Shown: positions 6,319-6,946 of the stretch, piece after piece | How the letters are laid out: each line of letters begins with the position of its first letter | Position numbering within the stretch: the first letter of the stretch is position 1 | Source: Fusobacterium sp. | GTDB taxonomy: Bacteria > Fusobacteriota > Fusobacteriia > Fusobacteriales > Fusobacteriaceae | Assembly (NCBI GenBank): GCA_020024855.1 | Contig: JAHHTB010000093.1 | Coordinates: forward strand, 1-6,946 | DNA: 6,946 nucleotides | Reading direction: 5' to 3' | The notes under the pieces: generated by a model | What the model saw: the letters and a program-made list of their open reading frames with translations, nothing else | What the model was told of the DNA's origin: nothing | Databases searched by the model: none | Program-made: the position numbers and the translations under genes

Positions 6319-6946
6319 TTAAATAATTTCATTCATAATAGTTTCATAGGCTCTATCAACACCTAAATATTCTTCATAATATTTTCTTCCATTATTTCCA
6401 AATTCTTTTCTTAAATTTTCATTACTATATAGTTTCATAAACTGGTTATATAACTCTTCAGTATTACCTGCTTCTGCAAATAGTCCACCTTTAACTTTAT
6501 TTTGTAAAAAGTTTCCATAATCTTCTGCAGCACATCTGTCAAGGCTAGCAAGTATTGGTAGAGAAAGTTTAAAATAATCAGTTGTTTTTGATGGGAAATT
6601 AGGTACTGTAAATCTTTCATCTAAACTTACAAGTCCAACATCACAAGAAGCTGTTATTTTTTCATAATCTTCTCTTGGAACTTGATTGATAAAAGTGACA
6701 TTTGAAAGATTATTTTCTTTAGCCAACTTTTCTAATCTTTCTTTTTCTGAACCACTTCCAATAAATAAAAATTTTATTTTTTTATTTTTTAAACATTTCT
6801 CAGCAAGAGATAAAATATTTTCTAATCGTTGTAATCTTCCTATATTCCCTCCAAAAATTGCTATATACTCATCTTCTGAAAAATTATACTTATTCCTAAT
6901 TTCTTTTTTATCTATTTTTATTTTTTCTTTTATTACCGCCCAATTT
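6319..6946 (-). CDS. GT4 glycosyltransferase, C-terminal part (runs off right edge; WbuB-like)
   Basis: The frame is open from the stop at 6321..6319 to the window edge, giving 208 residues with no start in view. The TTG at 6726 is an internal leucine codon: the reading continues upstream through clearly homologous GT-B sequence. Seen, numbering from the edge: IFGGNIGRLQRLENIL (30-45), the usual start of the donor-binding domain, then FLFIGSGSEKERL, VTFINQVPREDY, SCDVGLVSLDERF and PNFPSKTTDYF (115-125). The classical E-x7-E pair is not obvious; PNFPS...D occupies its place. From memory that pattern resembles WbuB-type putative L-fucosamine transferases, but the match was not tested. The enzyme likely adds one sugar of the repeat unit at the inner membrane. 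It precedes the amidotransferase by 9 bases in the same transcript. Composition is about 30% G+C toward the 3' end and about 24% near the window edge. Confidence 0.85.
   Translation of the reverse strand, partial: NWAVIKEKIKIDKKEIRNKYNFSEDEYIAIFGGNIGRLQRLENILSLAEKCLKNKKIKFLFIGSGSEKERLEKLAKENNLSNVTFINQVPREDYEKITASCDVGLVSLDERFTVPNFPSKTTDYFKLSLPILASLDRCAAEDYGNFLQNKVKGGLFAEAGNTEELYNQFMKLYSNENLRKEFGNNGRKYYEEYLGVDRAYETIMNEII

Noticed and set aside
6435..6620. Minus-strand 61-residue open frame
   Set aside because: It is an out-of-frame shadow inside the glycosyltransferase frame, which carries recognisable family motifs throughout.
6724..6726. TTG as start of a 135-residue protein
   Set aside because: The frame is open upstream to the window edge and encodes conserved GT-B sequence (GGNIG and GSGSE). 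This codon is an internal leucine.

Overview
The window is a slice of a surface-polysaccharide (O-antigen or capsule) biosynthesis operon from a very AT-rich bacterium. All seven genes are on the minus strand and are transcribed from high to low coordinates. They are packed with gaps of 2 to 33 bases, and most have a clear AGGAG-type ribosome binding site. Hand counts give about 23-24% G+C in the low-coordinate glycosyltransferases and about 29-33% in the central biosynthesis genes. This composition suits Fusobacterium, low-GC clostridia or similar lineages. No gene in the window fixes the taxon, so the organism is an inference.

In transcription order: (1) the 3' part of a GT4 glycosyltransferase, running off the right edge (6319..6946); (2) an N-acetyl sugar amidotransferase of the WbuX/WbpG/PseA family (5167..6309); (3-5) a complete UDP-L-FucNAc pathway in the conserved order fnlA-fnlB-fnlC, equivalent to capE-capF-capG and wbjB-wbjC-wbjD (5146 down to 1777); (6) a GT4 glycosyltransferase with a cysteine-rich insert (547..1743); (7) the 5' part of another GT4 glycosyltransferase, running off the left edge (1..533).

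FnlA, FnlB and FnlC convert UDP-D-GlcNAc to UDP-L-FucNAc by 4,6-dehydration/5-epimerisation, 3-epimerisation/4-reduction and 2-epimerisation. The amidotransferase directly upstream suggests that the N-acetyl group of a sugar, plausibly the L-FucNAc, becomes an acetamidino group (L-FucNAm). The three glycosyltransferases would build these residues into the repeat unit. The HisH-like and HisF-like ammonia-supplying partners usually found beside this amidotransferase are not in the window.

I see no promoter, terminator, tRNA, rRNA, mobile element, CRISPR array or sizeable repeat. No intergenic stretch exceeds 33 bases. The window is best read as the interior of one long transcript. Its pathway is well known. 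The interesting points are the predicted amidino-sugar, the missing HisH/HisF pair, and a sharp composition step that suggests a mosaic locus.
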